Below are positions 8,901 to 17,870 of a stretch of 64,000 nucleotides of DNA, one piece after another. Every line of letters starts with the position of its first letter. The stretch's first letter is position 1. Under the pieces are notes generated by a model. It saw only the letters and a list, made by a program, of their open reading frames with translations. It made no database searches and was not told the DNA's origin. The stretch comes from Clostridia bacterium (GTDB lineage Bacteria; Bacillota; Clostridia; Acetivibrionales; DSM-2933). The position numbers were made by a program, and so were the translations under genes. Location: the NCBI GenBank assembly GCA_026416815.1, contig JAOAEJ010000010.1, forward strand, positions 1 through 64,000, in the 5' to 3' direction.

Positions 8901-8988
8901 CCAAACTTAAAAGTGATTTTATCCAGTTAGGCAAATCTCACTTACCACAACTCATTGACTAACGGTCAATCACTAAGATAAAGTTTGG
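8901..8988 (-). ncRNA. structured leader element of queDE, copy 1 (promoter-proximal)
   Basis: An 88-nt element with the same boundaries (CCAAAC / AAGTTTGG) and the same order of conserved blocks as copy 2: CTTAGTGA, inner stem, TGTGGTAAGTGAG core, inner stem, AAAATCACTTTTAAG. Here the inner stem is CCGTTAG/CTAACTGG with a one-base bulge, so both strands differ from copy 2 while pairing is largely kept. A 16-nt spacer separates the copies. It starts about 25 nt after the predicted transcription start. Confidence 0.55.
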
Positions 8989-9017
8989 TTATCTATAGTC
9001 CTTTACCTATCAAAAGA

Positions 9018-9023
9018 ATTATA
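9018..9023 (-). promoter_or_regulatory. extended -10 element of the queDE promoter
   Basis: The minus strand reads TGTTATAAT, a TGn-TATAAT extended -10. No good -35 is visible, as is usual for extended -10 promoters. Transcription would start near 9010, giving a ~290-nt leader containing both repeat elements before queD. Confidence 0.5.
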
Positions 9024-9102
9024 ACACAAATTACTATACTTATTTACTTTTTTAATGCATTGCATATCTTGTTAAATCATCATGCCTCTATTAACAATAA
9101 AA

Positions 9103-9140
9103 CCAAGCGGACATCGTTTTTTCTTACGGTGCCAGCTTGG
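9103..9140 (-). terminator. terminator after the sugar kinase
   Basis: The CCAAGC (9103-9108) / GCTTGG (9135-9140) stem continues inward with partial pairing. On the minus strand it is followed by TTTTATT. It lies ~80 bp beyond the kinase stop. Confidence 0.7.
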
Positions 9141-9217
9141 CTTTAAATAATATGCTGATTGCTTATAAAAATGGCAGTATCAATATACCCACATCCTATA
9201 TATTAGCATAGACCACA

Positions 9218-10132
9218 CTATTCACACTTATACTTATTCTTATAAAGCTCGTCAAGGTCCCTTTCATTTATAAATCCTTCCGCCGCTCCTCTTGCCCCTA
9301 TTTTATATGAGGCAAAAATTATAGCTTTCCTCAGAGACGTATATGGATCTCTAGTCTTGTTATAGAAATGTATAAAACTTGCAAACAGTGCATCTCCCGC
9401 TCCTACTGTATTGACTATTTCCCTTGTCTTAACTGCTTCAAATCTCCCCAGGAAACTGTCCTCTTTTACATACAATAGTGCCCCTTCAGCACCTAAGCCT
9501 ACTACCAGTATATCATTATCATACTCATTAATCACTTTTTTACAAAAGTCTTCTATTGATCCGGTAATTTTCTCATGACTCATAAAGAGAATATTTGCGT
9601 ACCTCATAAAATCAGCATTATATGTATCATGTATGTCCGAAAGTACGTGTACATCAGTTGCAACTATTTTATTTGCTTCCCTCGCTTTTTTCAAAAAAGG
9701 TCTTGAGAAGTTAATATTGCATAAAGCAACAATTGAGCAGCCTTCCACCGCTTCATTAAACAAAGCCTCAGGGTAGGATTTTTCCTGTATATCCTTAAGA
9801 TCAGCGTATATCTGCCTTCTCCCATCTCCATCATACAATACTATTGCCTGGGGAGTAACGTCCAATCCCTTATTAAGATACTTTGCACTTATATTCTCTT
9901 TTTCCAATACCTCAACCACATTTCGCCCTTCGATATCTTTGCCTATCAAGGAAATTACATTCACTTCATCTCCAAGGCATTTAAGTGCTTTACCGACGTT
10001 AACAGCAACACCGGAAACAGTTGCATTAATACCATACAACGGATAATGTATAGGGCTGTACCCAATTGGAAAGGAATCAATTTTTAACGTAGTTTCGATG
10101 TTAATTAGTCCTGACACCAAAATTTTATTCAT
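9218..10132 (-). CDS. PfkB/ribokinase-family carbohydrate kinase
   Basis: A 304-residue kinase of the PfkB family, which phosphorylates a sugar or nucleoside hydroxyl with ATP. The C-terminal signature NTVGAGDALFASF, with the catalytic Asp in GAGD, is intact. The N-terminal substrate region has a GVAVNVGKALKCLG segment corresponding to the GG-xxN motif of the family. ATG 10132 has GAGGAAA at good spacing. It is downstream of a sugar-binding protein gene on the same strand (138-bp gap with a hairpin), so it may act on an imported sugar. The substrate is not assigned. Confidence 0.88.
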   Translation of the reverse strand: MNKILVSGLINIETTLKIDSFPIGYSPIHYPLYGINATVSGVAVNVGKALKCLGDEVNVISLIGKDIEGRNVVEVLEKENISAKYLNKGLDVTPQAIVLYDGDGRRQIYADLKDIQEKSYPEALFNEAVEGCSIVALCNINFSRPFLKKAREANKIVATDVHVLSDIHDTYNADFMRYANILFMSHEKITGSIEDFCKKVINEYDNDILVVGLGAEGALLYVKEDSFLGRFEAVKTREIVNTVGAGDALFASFIHFYNKTRDPYTSLRKAIIFASYKIGARGAAEGFINERDLDELYKNKYKCE

Positions 10133-10189
10133 ATTTGTTTCCTCACTTTTATACCTTATGACTTTTATGATTTACTCTCAGTCCCTCTT

Positions 10190-10220
10190 CTATGGATAGA
10201 TTACTGTAAACTATCCATAG
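10190..10220 (-). other. hairpin between binding-protein and kinase genes
   Basis: A perfect 10-bp stem (10190-10199 with 10211-10220) and 11-nt loop sit in the 138-bp gap. No T-run follows on the minus strand, so mRNA processing or attenuation is as likely as termination. Confidence 0.5.
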
Positions 10221-10270
10221 CGACCGGTGCAAAATTCTGCTCAAAGTTTATTAATTCAAAGCACCTTGTT

Positions 10271-11554
10271 TTAATAATCCAACTGCTCTGCTTTAAGCTT
10301 AAGAGCCATATTTTGCATTCTTGCCGGGGCATTTGCAGGCTTAGTTTTTCCTGACATTACTTCAACGAACACAGGCCTCATGGCATCCCATACAGCCCTC
10401 ATTTCAAGACGAACAGGCATAGGAACCCCTACCTCCATTTGTGAAGCAAGAGCATTCATCCTTTCATCAGACCTGAGTGAAGGGTCTCTTAGTGCTTCTA
10501 GGTTTGTAGGGAACTCCGCTGTAACCTTTGCCAGCTTCAACTGCATAGGTGCACTATTGACGAATTCAATAAACTTCTTAACCGCAATCCGCGTATCTTG
10601 ATTCTTAATGTTTGGATTAATCATAAGCACTTTTGAACCGTAGTAGGGTGCAGGGTATATTCCGTCAGAAGTTTTAGGTATTCTGGCTACCCCAAAATCA
10701 ATTCCATTTTCCGCATACTCTGCATATGCCCATGGTCCATTAATTGTAAATGCGGCTTTGCCGTCATTAAATAGACCTTGAGCAATATCGTAGTTTGCTT
10801 CTTTCGGGATAATCTTATGGGTGTATTTTAAATCATACATTAACTGCGCAAGTTTTTTCATAGCCGGTGTGTTAAGTGAAATATTTTCTTTTCCGTCAAA
10901 CACCTTACCGCCGAAACCGCCGAGAAAAGGGATGAAAAAGAAAGGCTCAGATATGTTGAGCACAAGTCCATAGTTACCATTTTTCGTAAAAGTTTTTGAT
11001 ACTTTAATAAGCTCATCCATAGTTTGAGGGGCCTTTTTTACAAACTTCCTATTATATATGAGCGCCAGGCAATTACCTGTTTTGTAAGGTATTGCGTAGA
11101 GTTTGCCGTCCATTCTGCAGCCATTAACTTGCTTTGCAGACAAAGTAGCCAGGAAATCCTTTGATAAGAAGCCATCCAAAGGCATGGCTGTCTTAGAAAC
11201 GGCAAACAATCCTATATTGTCATTTGGGCAGGAAATTATTTCGGGACCTGCACCTGAGGCAACAGAGTCCATCCAATCGGTTCTCTGTCCTTCCGTTTCA
11301 TTATGGATTCTCCTGACCTTTATTTTGGGGTTCTTGGCCATAAATGCTTTTATTATCCAATCCCAGGTTGGGTCAACAGTTTTGAAATCATCCTGTTCTG
11401 AAAGTGTTATAGTCACAACTTTGCTGCTTGTAGAGCTGCTGGCAACCGCTTGTACCTTAGTGATATTTCCTACTGCAATATCTGTTGAAAAAACACCAAT
11501 CACAAGCACTAGTGAAATTACAACTAGTATAAATTTTTTTCTACCGAGATTCAT
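10271..11554 (-). CDS. extracellular sugar-binding protein (ABC solute-binding family 1)
   Basis: A 427-residue periplasmic-binding-type protein of the maltose/oligosaccharide-binding class. Visible family features are the early SGAGPEII segment, a LYAIPYKTG region and INGPWAYAEY. The N-terminus has a Lys/Arg-rich start and a ~20-residue hydrophobic core, but no lipobox cysteine, which is odd for a Gram-positive binding protein. It would be secreted or retained by an uncleaved signal anchor. No permease or ATPase gene is adjacent, so it must use components encoded elsewhere. Neighbouring amylase and sugar kinase genes suggest maltodextrin use, which is inference. Confidence 0.88.
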   Translation of the reverse strand: MNLGRKKFILVVISLVLVIGVFSTDIAVGNITKVQAVASSSTSSKVVTITLSEQDDFKTVDPTWDWIIKAFMAKNPKIKVRRIHNETEGQRTDWMDSVASGAGPEIISCPNDNIGLFAVSKTAMPLDGFLSKDFLATLSAKQVNGCRMDGKLYAIPYKTGNCLALIYNRKFVKKAPQTMDELIKVSKTFTKNGNYGLVLNISEPFFFIPFLGGFGGKVFDGKENISLNTPAMKKLAQLMYDLKYTHKIIPKEANYDIAQGLFNDGKAAFTINGPWAYAEYAENGIDFGVARIPKTSDGIYPAPYYGSKVLMINPNIKNQDTRIAVKKFIEFVNSAPMQLKLAKVTAEFPTNLEALRDPSLRSDERMNALASQMEVGVPMPVRLEMRAVWDAMRPVFVEVMSGKTKPANAPARMQNMALKLKAEQLDY

Positions 11555-11747
11555 TATTTTGCCTCTTTTCTGCTATATTTTTGGTAAACAATATTAATTA
11601 TTATATATAAATTACCATAAAACTGTAAAGTATCCGATGGTCATATTGTTTTATCCATTAGTCATATCTTTTTATTCAATGTATAACTTATTTTAATTTT
11701 AATAAGTCAAATAGTGGATTTCGAATAATATTTGCTGAAATAAAATG

Positions 11748-11784
11748 TAGCCACACAATTCATCCGAAGAAGAATTGGTGGCTA
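11748..11784 (-). terminator. terminator downstream of the alpha-amylase
   Basis: A 13-bp stem (TAGCCAC... with ...GTGGCTA, one bulged A) is followed on the minus strand by CATTTTATTT. It probably ends the amylase transcript before the binding-protein promoter. Confidence 0.7.
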
Positions 11785-11860
11785 TATTGTTTATAATCGA
11801 GAAGCTAATTCATTTATATTCACTCAGGCTAGTGGCATATTACATATACAAATAGTCTGA

Positions 11861-11880
11861 GGCTGCCATTTCTGACAGCC
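11861..11880 (-). terminator. short hairpin just after the alpha-amylase stop
   Basis: GGCTG/CAGCC with partial extension, 20 bp beyond the stop codon. The T-run is weak on the minus strand, so it may be a partial terminator or a 3'-end stabiliser. Confidence 0.4.
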
Positions 11881-11900
11881 CCTTAATGTGCTTATTTGTA

Positions 11901-13346
11901 TTAATATGCAGTGTTCTTGTAGTATACGCAGAATGCGTGACCACCACTGTAATATCTAGTAAATGTCTTAGTTAAGCCTAGTGCTGAGGAAGGAGTCCAC
12001 CCTTCGTAGTTAGCCCAGCCTGCATTACCTATCTTAATAGCTAACTGTTCAGCATTAGCTGTTCCTACGTAAGCAGTATATAATCCATTTTCAGCTTTAA
12101 CTACCCTTACATCGCTCCATCTCTTAACGTTGTTGCTTCTTCTGATCTTGATAAGAGTTTCTATAACAGCTGTCATATCTGTTCCACGGTCTCTCCAGTC
12201 AGCCCAGTATACATTAGGCACACCAGGATGTGTGAGAACCAAAGCATATGCAGCTTTTGTGCTTATAAGGTCACCATTGCAGGGGTTTGGAAGAGGCCAG
12301 TGGTTCTGAGCTACTCCAGGTGACCAACCGGTATCATGATTATCAACGAAGGTTACTGCCGCCTGTGACCACCAACCGACTAAACCGTTTACTGTATTTG
12401 TTCCTACTGAACCAAGCGCACCTCCATTGAATGTAGTGCTTGAGAAGGCATTATTGAGTGACCTCTTAAGGTCAAAGTCAAATACCATTGTCTTATTACC
12501 CGAAGCATTTACATAGTCAGCCAATGCCTGTCTAGCTGAAGAAGGTAGCCCTTCATTTTCAAACTTCCAAAACTCACCTACAGAAAGGTAAGGTGAAGAA
12601 GCTGTATTATATGTATTGAGGAATTGAGGTGCGAAGCCTCTGATAAAGTCATATCTCCAACCATCAAAACCTGCATTTGTAGCATTCTTCAGCCAGGTTT
12701 GCCAGCTCTTAATTTGGTTTTGTGTATCTGCAGCCCAGTGAGTAAGGTCGGGAGCTGCATTATAATCATCATTGTAGTACGTTCTGCCGCCATAACTCCA
12801 TGTGCCTTCGCCGTTGTTATTGTTTGCACATATTGAACAGGTTTTCTGTGAACCGCTATAAACAGTATCCCAATCACCATCTATCAGGTTTGTTCCTGGA
12901 GTCATTGTAGGATTGCTGAAGTTGATATATCTTCCATGTGGGCAGGCTGTCATACCGTTTCTATGATTTACAACTATATCAGCTAATACTTTTACATTTT
13001 TACTCTTGAGTGTAGCAATAGCTGTTTTTAATTGAGCCTGTGTACCATATCTGTTATTCAGATTATACCAAGCCTCAGGGAGATAACCTTGAGTTGAATA
13101 CGATTGGCTTGGTGGTGGCATCCACACTACATTAAAGTACGAACCTATTGTAGTTGCCATGTTGTTGATATTGGTATACCATGTACCGTTGGCACTATTC
13201 CAGTGGAATCCTTGAAGCATGATATCATTGCCTGTAGTATCATTACCATTGTAGGCAATGTCAGTACCTGATGCAAAAGCAATTCCAGGTATAGACAAGG
13301 TGAGTGATAGGGTTAGTAATAGTGCACTTATTTTTCTCTTTAACAT
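11901..13346 (-). CDS. secreted alpha-amylase (GH13)
   Basis: A 481-residue starch-hydrolysing enzyme. A signal peptide is clear (positive start, hydrophobic stretch, GIAFA cleavage region near residue 25). The GH13 motifs are present: VLADIVVNHR, GWRYDFIRG with the nucleophile Asp, VGEFW with the acid/base Glu, and FVDNHDTG with the third Asp. The start of the catalytic domain (DIMLQGFHWNS) and the short C-terminal beta domain resemble the plant-type subfamily (GH13_6). No dockerin or carbohydrate-binding module is seen. ATG 13346 has a GGGGG ribosome site. It is probably secreted free to degrade external starch. Confidence 0.95.
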   Translation of the reverse strand: MLKRKISALLLTLSLTLSIPGIAFASGTDIAYNGNDTTGNDIMLQGFHWNSANGTWYTNINNMATTIGSYFNVVWMPPPSQSYSTQGYLPEAWYNLNNRYGTQAQLKTAIATLKSKNVKVLADIVVNHRNGMTACPHGRYINFSNPTMTPGTNLIDGDWDTVYSGSQKTCSICANNNNGEGTWSYGGRTYYNDDYNAAPDLTHWAADTQNQIKSWQTWLKNATNAGFDGWRYDFIRGFAPQFLNTYNTASSPYLSVGEFWKFENEGLPSSARQALADYVNASGNKTMVFDFDLKRSLNNAFSSTTFNGGALGSVGTNTVNGLVGWWSQAAVTFVDNHDTGWSPGVAQNHWPLPNPCNGDLISTKAAYALVLTHPGVPNVYWADWRDRGTDMTAVIETLIKIRRSNNVKRWSDVRVVKAENGLYTAYVGTANAEQLAIKIGNAGWANYEGWTPSSALGLTKTFTRYYSGGHAFCVYYKNTAY

Positions 13347-14055
13347 TACTTTTTGCCCCCTTATTTTATTTTTCTATATTTATTCTTTAACTCACGCATA
13401 CTAAATTATCTCATCCCTACTAAAAACATCTCCCTCCCTTTCAAAAGTTTTTCTGATGAATAATCGGGTTATGAGAACTTTACCAGCGTAAGTGGAATAA
13501 ACTAAGTAAAGTATATAAGCATTATGTTGTACCTAATGAAGAATATAAGAGTGACTTAAGAATGAACTATCCCTACAAAGTTAACTAAGAACATTTATAA
13601 GATGGTTTCTGGTTTGACTAAGCATGTTTCTCTATATTATTGGTCTAACAATTACTTTTCTTAGGTTCTTTAATTTGCTTGTGCTGGTATTTTTATACTA
13701 TCACACTTAGGACAAACTTACAATACTTTTCTGGTCAAATACTCTAATTTAACATAAAATTTTTTGATATTTTTTGTGCACTTTTCACAAGTCCATATTT
13801 TTTGACTTTCTCGATAATTCTCATATTAACCACCAGTTGTATTTTATTCTCTACAGTACTACATTACAAAAGAACAATAGGTTTAAACTTGATTATATCT
13901 CTAACCTATCTACAAACTTGAAGCTATAACATTCTTGTTAACTTTTTTTATTCTATTGAAAATAGGTGTTTCATGCTTTAAAATATAGTTTAACGAAATG
14001 CAAATTTTCTATTATTGTGTAACTGTTTTGTTTTATTGGGGGCATAGAATTACTT
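13347..14055. promoter_or_regulatory. divergent spacer between amylase and histidine kinase 1
   Basis: About 700 bp without a convincing gene. It must hold the amylase and kinase promoters. At 13996-14013 there is an 18-bp string that recurs with one mismatch at 58110-58127, upstream of the sensor-only paralogue. I see no catabolite-repression site matching the usual consensus. Confidence 0.4.
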
Positions 14056-15471
14056 ATGATGCTTTTTGCCTTTATAGGCCTTTCCTTTGTAATCTTATTT
14101 TTTTTCATAGTTATAAATAGATTAAAATCAATACCTAAATCTACCATTTGGATAACCTTGCTTTTTTTCAGCGGTGCCTGCGGCGTTTTTTCTGTAATTA
14201 TTAGAGAAACTATAAGACCTTTTATCCGATACCGTTTTGGATATGAAACAGACACAATCTTTTTGCTTATGGAAGATATAATAGCTTCCTTTGCTCATTA
14301 CTTTTTACCATATTTCCTACTGCTTTTTAGTATAAGTTATTCAAACGTTTTGGCGAAGCATACTAAAAACCTTGAAACATGGCAGTTTAGATTGTCCTTA
14401 GCACTTTTACTGCCGATTGTTTTTATGTATTTGTTTTTTCCTGTCCACCCATATTTTAACCCTCACAATGATATTAAGATACTATGGCAATTTCCCTATA
14501 TTGTTGTGTCGCTAATACTTCTTGTAAGGGCCTACTTTTACGAGAAAAACATTAAATTAAAGCAACAAATTTTCTTAGTATGCTTGATCCTCTTCCCCGA
14601 AATACTTTTCACATCATTTACTAATATGATTTTGCCTCTGTACGGGATATTAGGAATATACAAATATGACTTTTATGTTGTAGCGGCTACTTTTTGTGTA
14701 TTCATTTTTTTTGCTATACGATATAACATTATGGGAATAAAACTTATCATACGCCTTGAGCAGCAGCACTATAAAAATGCACGGCAATCCCTTAGTTCCG
14801 GTACTGCTATCTTGAACCACACTATAAAAAATGAATTAATCAAAATATCGCTGTGTACCGAAAACATGATGTGTACCGATAGCTTTAAAGAGGAAAATGG
14901 TAAAGCTATCCTTGACTCAGTCGACTACCTTCTTGATTTCACAGCAAGGATACACGATAAACTAAGTGATAAAACTCTTGTAGAAAAAAAATGCAATATT
15001 GAAAAGTTAGTTGCAAAGCCACTGGAAATGCTTCAGCCTATATTAAGACAAAAAAATATATCTGTTGATCTTAACTTAACTAAACAAATAGATTTATATT
15101 GTGATGAATTGCACCTTCACGAAGTCATAAAGAACATTGTTACAAATTCTGCCGATGCCATGGTTGCCAACGGAAAGATAGATATAAAGACTTATTTTAA
15201 TAAAAATTATTTTACTATATCTATAGTGGATACAGGGAAGGGAATACCAAAAGAGTACCTTTCCCGTGTTTTTGAGCCATTCTTTACAACTAAAAAAAGC
15301 TCTCTCAATTTTGGATTGGGTTTATCCTATTGCTACAATATTATGCACCAGCACGGTGGGGCACTTGAAATATTCAGTAAGGAAAATAGCGGCACTACAG
15401 TACTTTTGATTTTTCCCTTTTCAAGGGTTTCAACAAATTACCATATAAATGATGTTAGGCGGTTAGCATAG
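14056..15471 (+). CDS. 7-TM sensor histidine kinase 1
   Basis: A 471-residue membrane kinase. The N-terminal ~225 residues form about seven hydrophobic helices with conserved spots FFSGACGVFSV, SYSNVL, FFPVHPYFNP and FTSFTNMILPL. The phospho-acceptor is probably His255 (ILNHTIKNE). The ATPase domain has the N-box NIVTNSADAM, DTGKGIP, FEPFFTTK and a GLGLSYC G-box. The ligand is unknown; a small lipophilic or peptide signal sensed in the membrane is possible. It is a tandem duplicate of the kinase at 15752. Its own response regulator survives only as a 51-bp remnant, so it must signal to another regulator or be relaxing towards loss. Confidence 0.9.
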   Translation: MMLFAFIGLSFVILFFFIVINRLKSIPKSTIWITLLFFSGACGVFSVIIRETIRPFIRYRFGYETDTIFLLMEDIIASFAHYFLPYFLLLFSISYSNVLAKHTKNLETWQFRLSLALLLPIVFMYLFFPVHPYFNPHNDIKILWQFPYIVVSLILLVRAYFYEKNIKLKQQIFLVCLILFPEILFTSFTNMILPLYGILGIYKYDFYVVAATFCVFIFFAIRYNIMGIKLIIRLEQQHYKNARQSLSSGTAILNHTIKNELIKISLCTENMMCTDSFKEENGKAILDSVDYLLDFTARIHDKLSDKTLVEKKCNIEKLVAKPLEMLQPILRQKNISVDLNLTKQIDLYCDELHLHEVIKNIVTNSADAMVANGKIDIKTYFNKNYFTISIVDTGKGIPKEYLSRVFEPFFTTKKSSLNFGLGLSYCYNIMHQHGGALEIFSKENSGTTVLLIFPFSRVSTNYHINDVRRLA

Positions 15472-15474
15472 CTA

Positions 15475-15525
15475 ATGAACAAAACTATAGTGGCAAAAGC
15501 CCTTAGCGAATTACCAGCACGGTGA
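15475..15525 (+). pseudogene. remnant of a response regulator after kinase 1
   Basis: It starts 3 bp after the kinase 1 stop in the same arrangement as the intact regulator after kinase 2. The first bases match the intact gene's start, then about 30 bp encoding the acidic-pocket region are missing. The following ~30 bp match the intact KALSEFLAR region with small changes, and a TGA ends it after 16 codons. No receiver or HTH sequence follows. This shows that the kinase-regulator pair was duplicated as a unit and one regulator was then deleted. Confidence 0.8.
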
Positions 15526-15700
15526 AATGATTTGACATTGTTCTATTCCATTTTTAGGCATTCAGATAAAATATGACTGTACTATGACTAAAATATTACT
15601 AAAAATAATTGTTTTGTCTAAAGTAATGTTGTATCATTCTAAATATACAAATAACAATTTATTAAACAATTATAGATAGAGGGATTAGTTGTTATAAGTG

Positions 15701-15722
15701 AAATTTGCCCATGGGTAAATTT
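15701..15722 (+). other. palindrome upstream of kinase 2
   Basis: A 10-bp inverted repeat (15701-15710 with 15713-15722, one G-T mismatch) is followed by a T-rich run just before the GGGGGG ribosome site. It could be an attenuator hairpin or a regulator binding site. The equivalent position before kinase 1 lacks it. Confidence 0.4.
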
Positions 15723-15751
15723 TGTTTTTATTGGGGGGCACAGAATTATTT

Positions 15752-17167
15752 ATGATGCTTTTTGCGTTTATAGGCCTTTTTTTTGTTATTATATTTTTTC
15801 TCATAGTTCAAAACAGAGTAAAATCAGCACCTAAATCTACATTCTGGATAATATTGCTTTTTTTCAGTGGTGCCTGCGGGCTCTTTTCGGTTGTTATCAG
15901 AGAAAGTATACGTCCGTATATGCGATACCGTTTTGGGCATGAAACAGACATGCTCTTTTTGCTTATAGAAGACCTGATAGCTTCCTTTTTTCATTACTCT
16001 TTACCATATTTCCTGCTATTATTTAGTATAAGCTATTCAAATATTTTGGAAAAACACACCAAATACTCTGTATCATGGCTATTCAGGCTAGCTTTAGCAC
16101 TTTTACTGCCTATTATTTTTATGTATTTATTTTTTCCGGTACATCCATATTTTAACCCACGGAACGATATTAAAGCATTGTGGCAAATACCCTATACCCT
16201 TATTTCCTTGGTATTGCTTGCTAGCGCATATTTTTACGAGAAAAACATTAAGTTAAAGCAGCAAAATTTTTTGATATGTATAATCATATTCCCGGAAATA
16301 ATTTTTACATCCTTTACTAATATGATTTTACCTTTATATGGAATAGAGGGCATTTACAAATATGATCCTTATGTACTGGCAGTCACTTTTTCTCTATTCG
16401 CTTTTTTTGCTATACGGTATAACGTTATGGGGACAAAACTTATCATACGCCTTGAGCACCAGCACTATAAAAATGCCCGGCAATCCCTTAGTTCCGGTAC
16501 TGCTATCTTGAACCACGCTATAAAAAATGAATTAATTAAAATATCCCTGTGTACCGAAAACATGATGTCTACCGATAGCTTTAAAAAGGAAAACGGTAAA
16601 GCTATCCTTGAATCAGTGGACTACCTTCTCGATTTCACTGCAAGGATACAGGACAAACTGAGTGATAAGGCTCTTGTAGAAAAAAAATGCAGTTTTGAGC
16701 AACTAGTTACAAAGCCGCTAGAAATGCTTCAACCTATATTAAGACAAAAAAATATATCTGTAAATCTTAACCTAGGCAGTAATATAGATTTATATTGTGA
16801 CGAACTGCATATTCACGAAGTCATTAAAAACATTGTTACAAACTCCGCCGAGGCTATGGCTGCTAATGAAAAAATAGATATAAAAACTTATTTTAATAAA
16901 AATCATTTTACAATATCCATAATGGATACAGGCAAGGGAATCCCTAAGGAATATCTTTCCCGTGTTATTGAGCCATTCTTTACAACTAAAAAAAGTTCTC
17001 TCAATTTTGGATTGGGTTTATCCTATTGCTATAATATTATGCACCAACACGGTGGAGCACTTGAAATATTCAGTAAGGAAAATAGCGGCACTACAGTACT
17101 TTTGATTTTTCCCATTTCAAGAGTTTCAAAGCTCTACTATATAGATAAGAATAGGAGGTTAGCATAG
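15752..17167 (+). CDS. 7-TM sensor histidine kinase 2
   Basis: A 471-residue paralogue of kinase 1, very similar over the whole length. It has the same ~seven-helix sensor, the H-box ILNHAIKNE, N-box NIVTNSAEAM, DTGKGIP and the GLGLSYC loop. One difference is IEPFFTTK where kinase 1 has FEPFFTTK. The start ATG 15752 is set by alignment to kinase 1 and by GGGGGG at 15733-15738. The open frame runs further up to a TTG at 15722, inside the palindrome region. It is translationally close to the response regulator (3-bp gap). Confidence 0.92.
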   Translation: MMLFAFIGLFFVIIFFLIVQNRVKSAPKSTFWIILLFFSGACGLFSVVIRESIRPYMRYRFGHETDMLFLLIEDLIASFFHYSLPYFLLLFSISYSNILEKHTKYSVSWLFRLALALLLPIIFMYLFFPVHPYFNPRNDIKALWQIPYTLISLVLLASAYFYEKNIKLKQQNFLICIIIFPEIIFTSFTNMILPLYGIEGIYKYDPYVLAVTFSLFAFFAIRYNVMGTKLIIRLEHQHYKNARQSLSSGTAILNHAIKNELIKISLCTENMMSTDSFKKENGKAILESVDYLLDFTARIQDKLSDKALVEKKCSFEQLVTKPLEMLQPILRQKNISVNLNLGSNIDLYCDELHIHEVIKNIVTNSAEAMAANEKIDIKTYFNKNHFTISIMDTGKGIPKEYLSRVIEPFFTTKKSSLNFGLGLSYCYNIMHQHGGALEIFSKENSGTTVLLIFPISRVSKLYYIDKNRRLA

Positions 17168-17170
17168 CTA

Positions 17171-17812
17171 ATGGACAAAATTAAAGTTGCAATTGTTGAA
17201 GATGAACCTCAGTGGCAAAGAGCCCTTAGTGAATTCCTGGCACGACAGGAGAATATATCAATAGTATGGAAAGCCTCCACCAAGGAAGAAGCTTTACATA
17301 TTGCAGGCAACTCCGATGAGGATATTATAATCATGGACATAAATCTCCACGGAAACGAATGTGATGGCATAGAAGCAGCACTTGAAATACTTAATTTTAA
17401 AAAAGTAAAAATTATTATGCTAACCTCGCTGAATAAAGAGGAAATCATCACAGACTCCTTCACTGCCGGAGCGGTAAATTACATCAACAAAAGAAATTAC
17501 AAACAGCTTCCGCAAGCCATACTTGCTGCATATGAAAATAATTCTCCTCTCGAAGTTCTGTTGAAAGAATTTAGCAGATTAAAGGAGGAAGAGCAAATGA
17601 GAATGCTAACCCCGGCAGAAAAAGAAATCTTCTCCCTTATTGAAGAGGGTTACAACAAGCCCCAGGCAGGTGAAACACTCTTTAAGTCAGTTCATACACT
17701 AAAAAACCAAATTAGGAATATCCTAAAAAAGCTTAATGTAAAATCAGCTCAGGAGGCTGTTTTGCAGGTTAAGACAAAAGGTCTTTATAATAAGTATAAT
17801 AAAAAGCCTTGA
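17171..17812 (+). CDS. response regulator, REC-LuxR (NarL) type
   Basis: A 213-residue DNA-binding regulator. The receiver domain (residues 1-~125) has the acidic pair EDE at 10-12, the phospho-acceptor Asp56 (IIIMDINL), Thr in MLTS and Lys in INKRN. The C-terminal ~147-205 segment is a LuxR-type helix-turn-helix starting LTPAEKEIFSLIEEG. It forms an operon with kinase 2. Likely targets are this locus and perhaps the PKS-NRPS cluster flanked by sensor paralogues; that link is inference. Confidence 0.92.
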   Translation: MDKIKVAIVEDEPQWQRALSEFLARQENISIVWKASTKEEALHIAGNSDEDIIIMDINLHGNECDGIEAALEILNFKKVKIIMLTSLNKEEIITDSFTAGAVNYINKRNYKQLPQAILAAYENNSPLEVLLKEFSRLKEEEQMRMLTPAEKEIFSLIEEGYNKPQAGETLFKSVHTLKNQIRNILKKLNVKSAQEAVLQVKTKGLYNKYNKKP

Positions 17813-17870
17813 TTTATTATTAGACATTGCTGCACCACAAGCATATGTTTCATTGCTAAAGTTTCTATCC

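Noticed and set aside
8798-8988. preQ1 riboswitch call for the queDE leader
   Set aside because: Neither copy shows the short preQ1-I hairpin with A-rich tail, nor the preQ1-II or -III conserved blocks as I remember them, so the element is left unnamed.
13971-14255. Minus-strand 94-residue ORF
   Set aside because: It is antisense to the start of kinase 1, with no ribosome site or recognisable motif.
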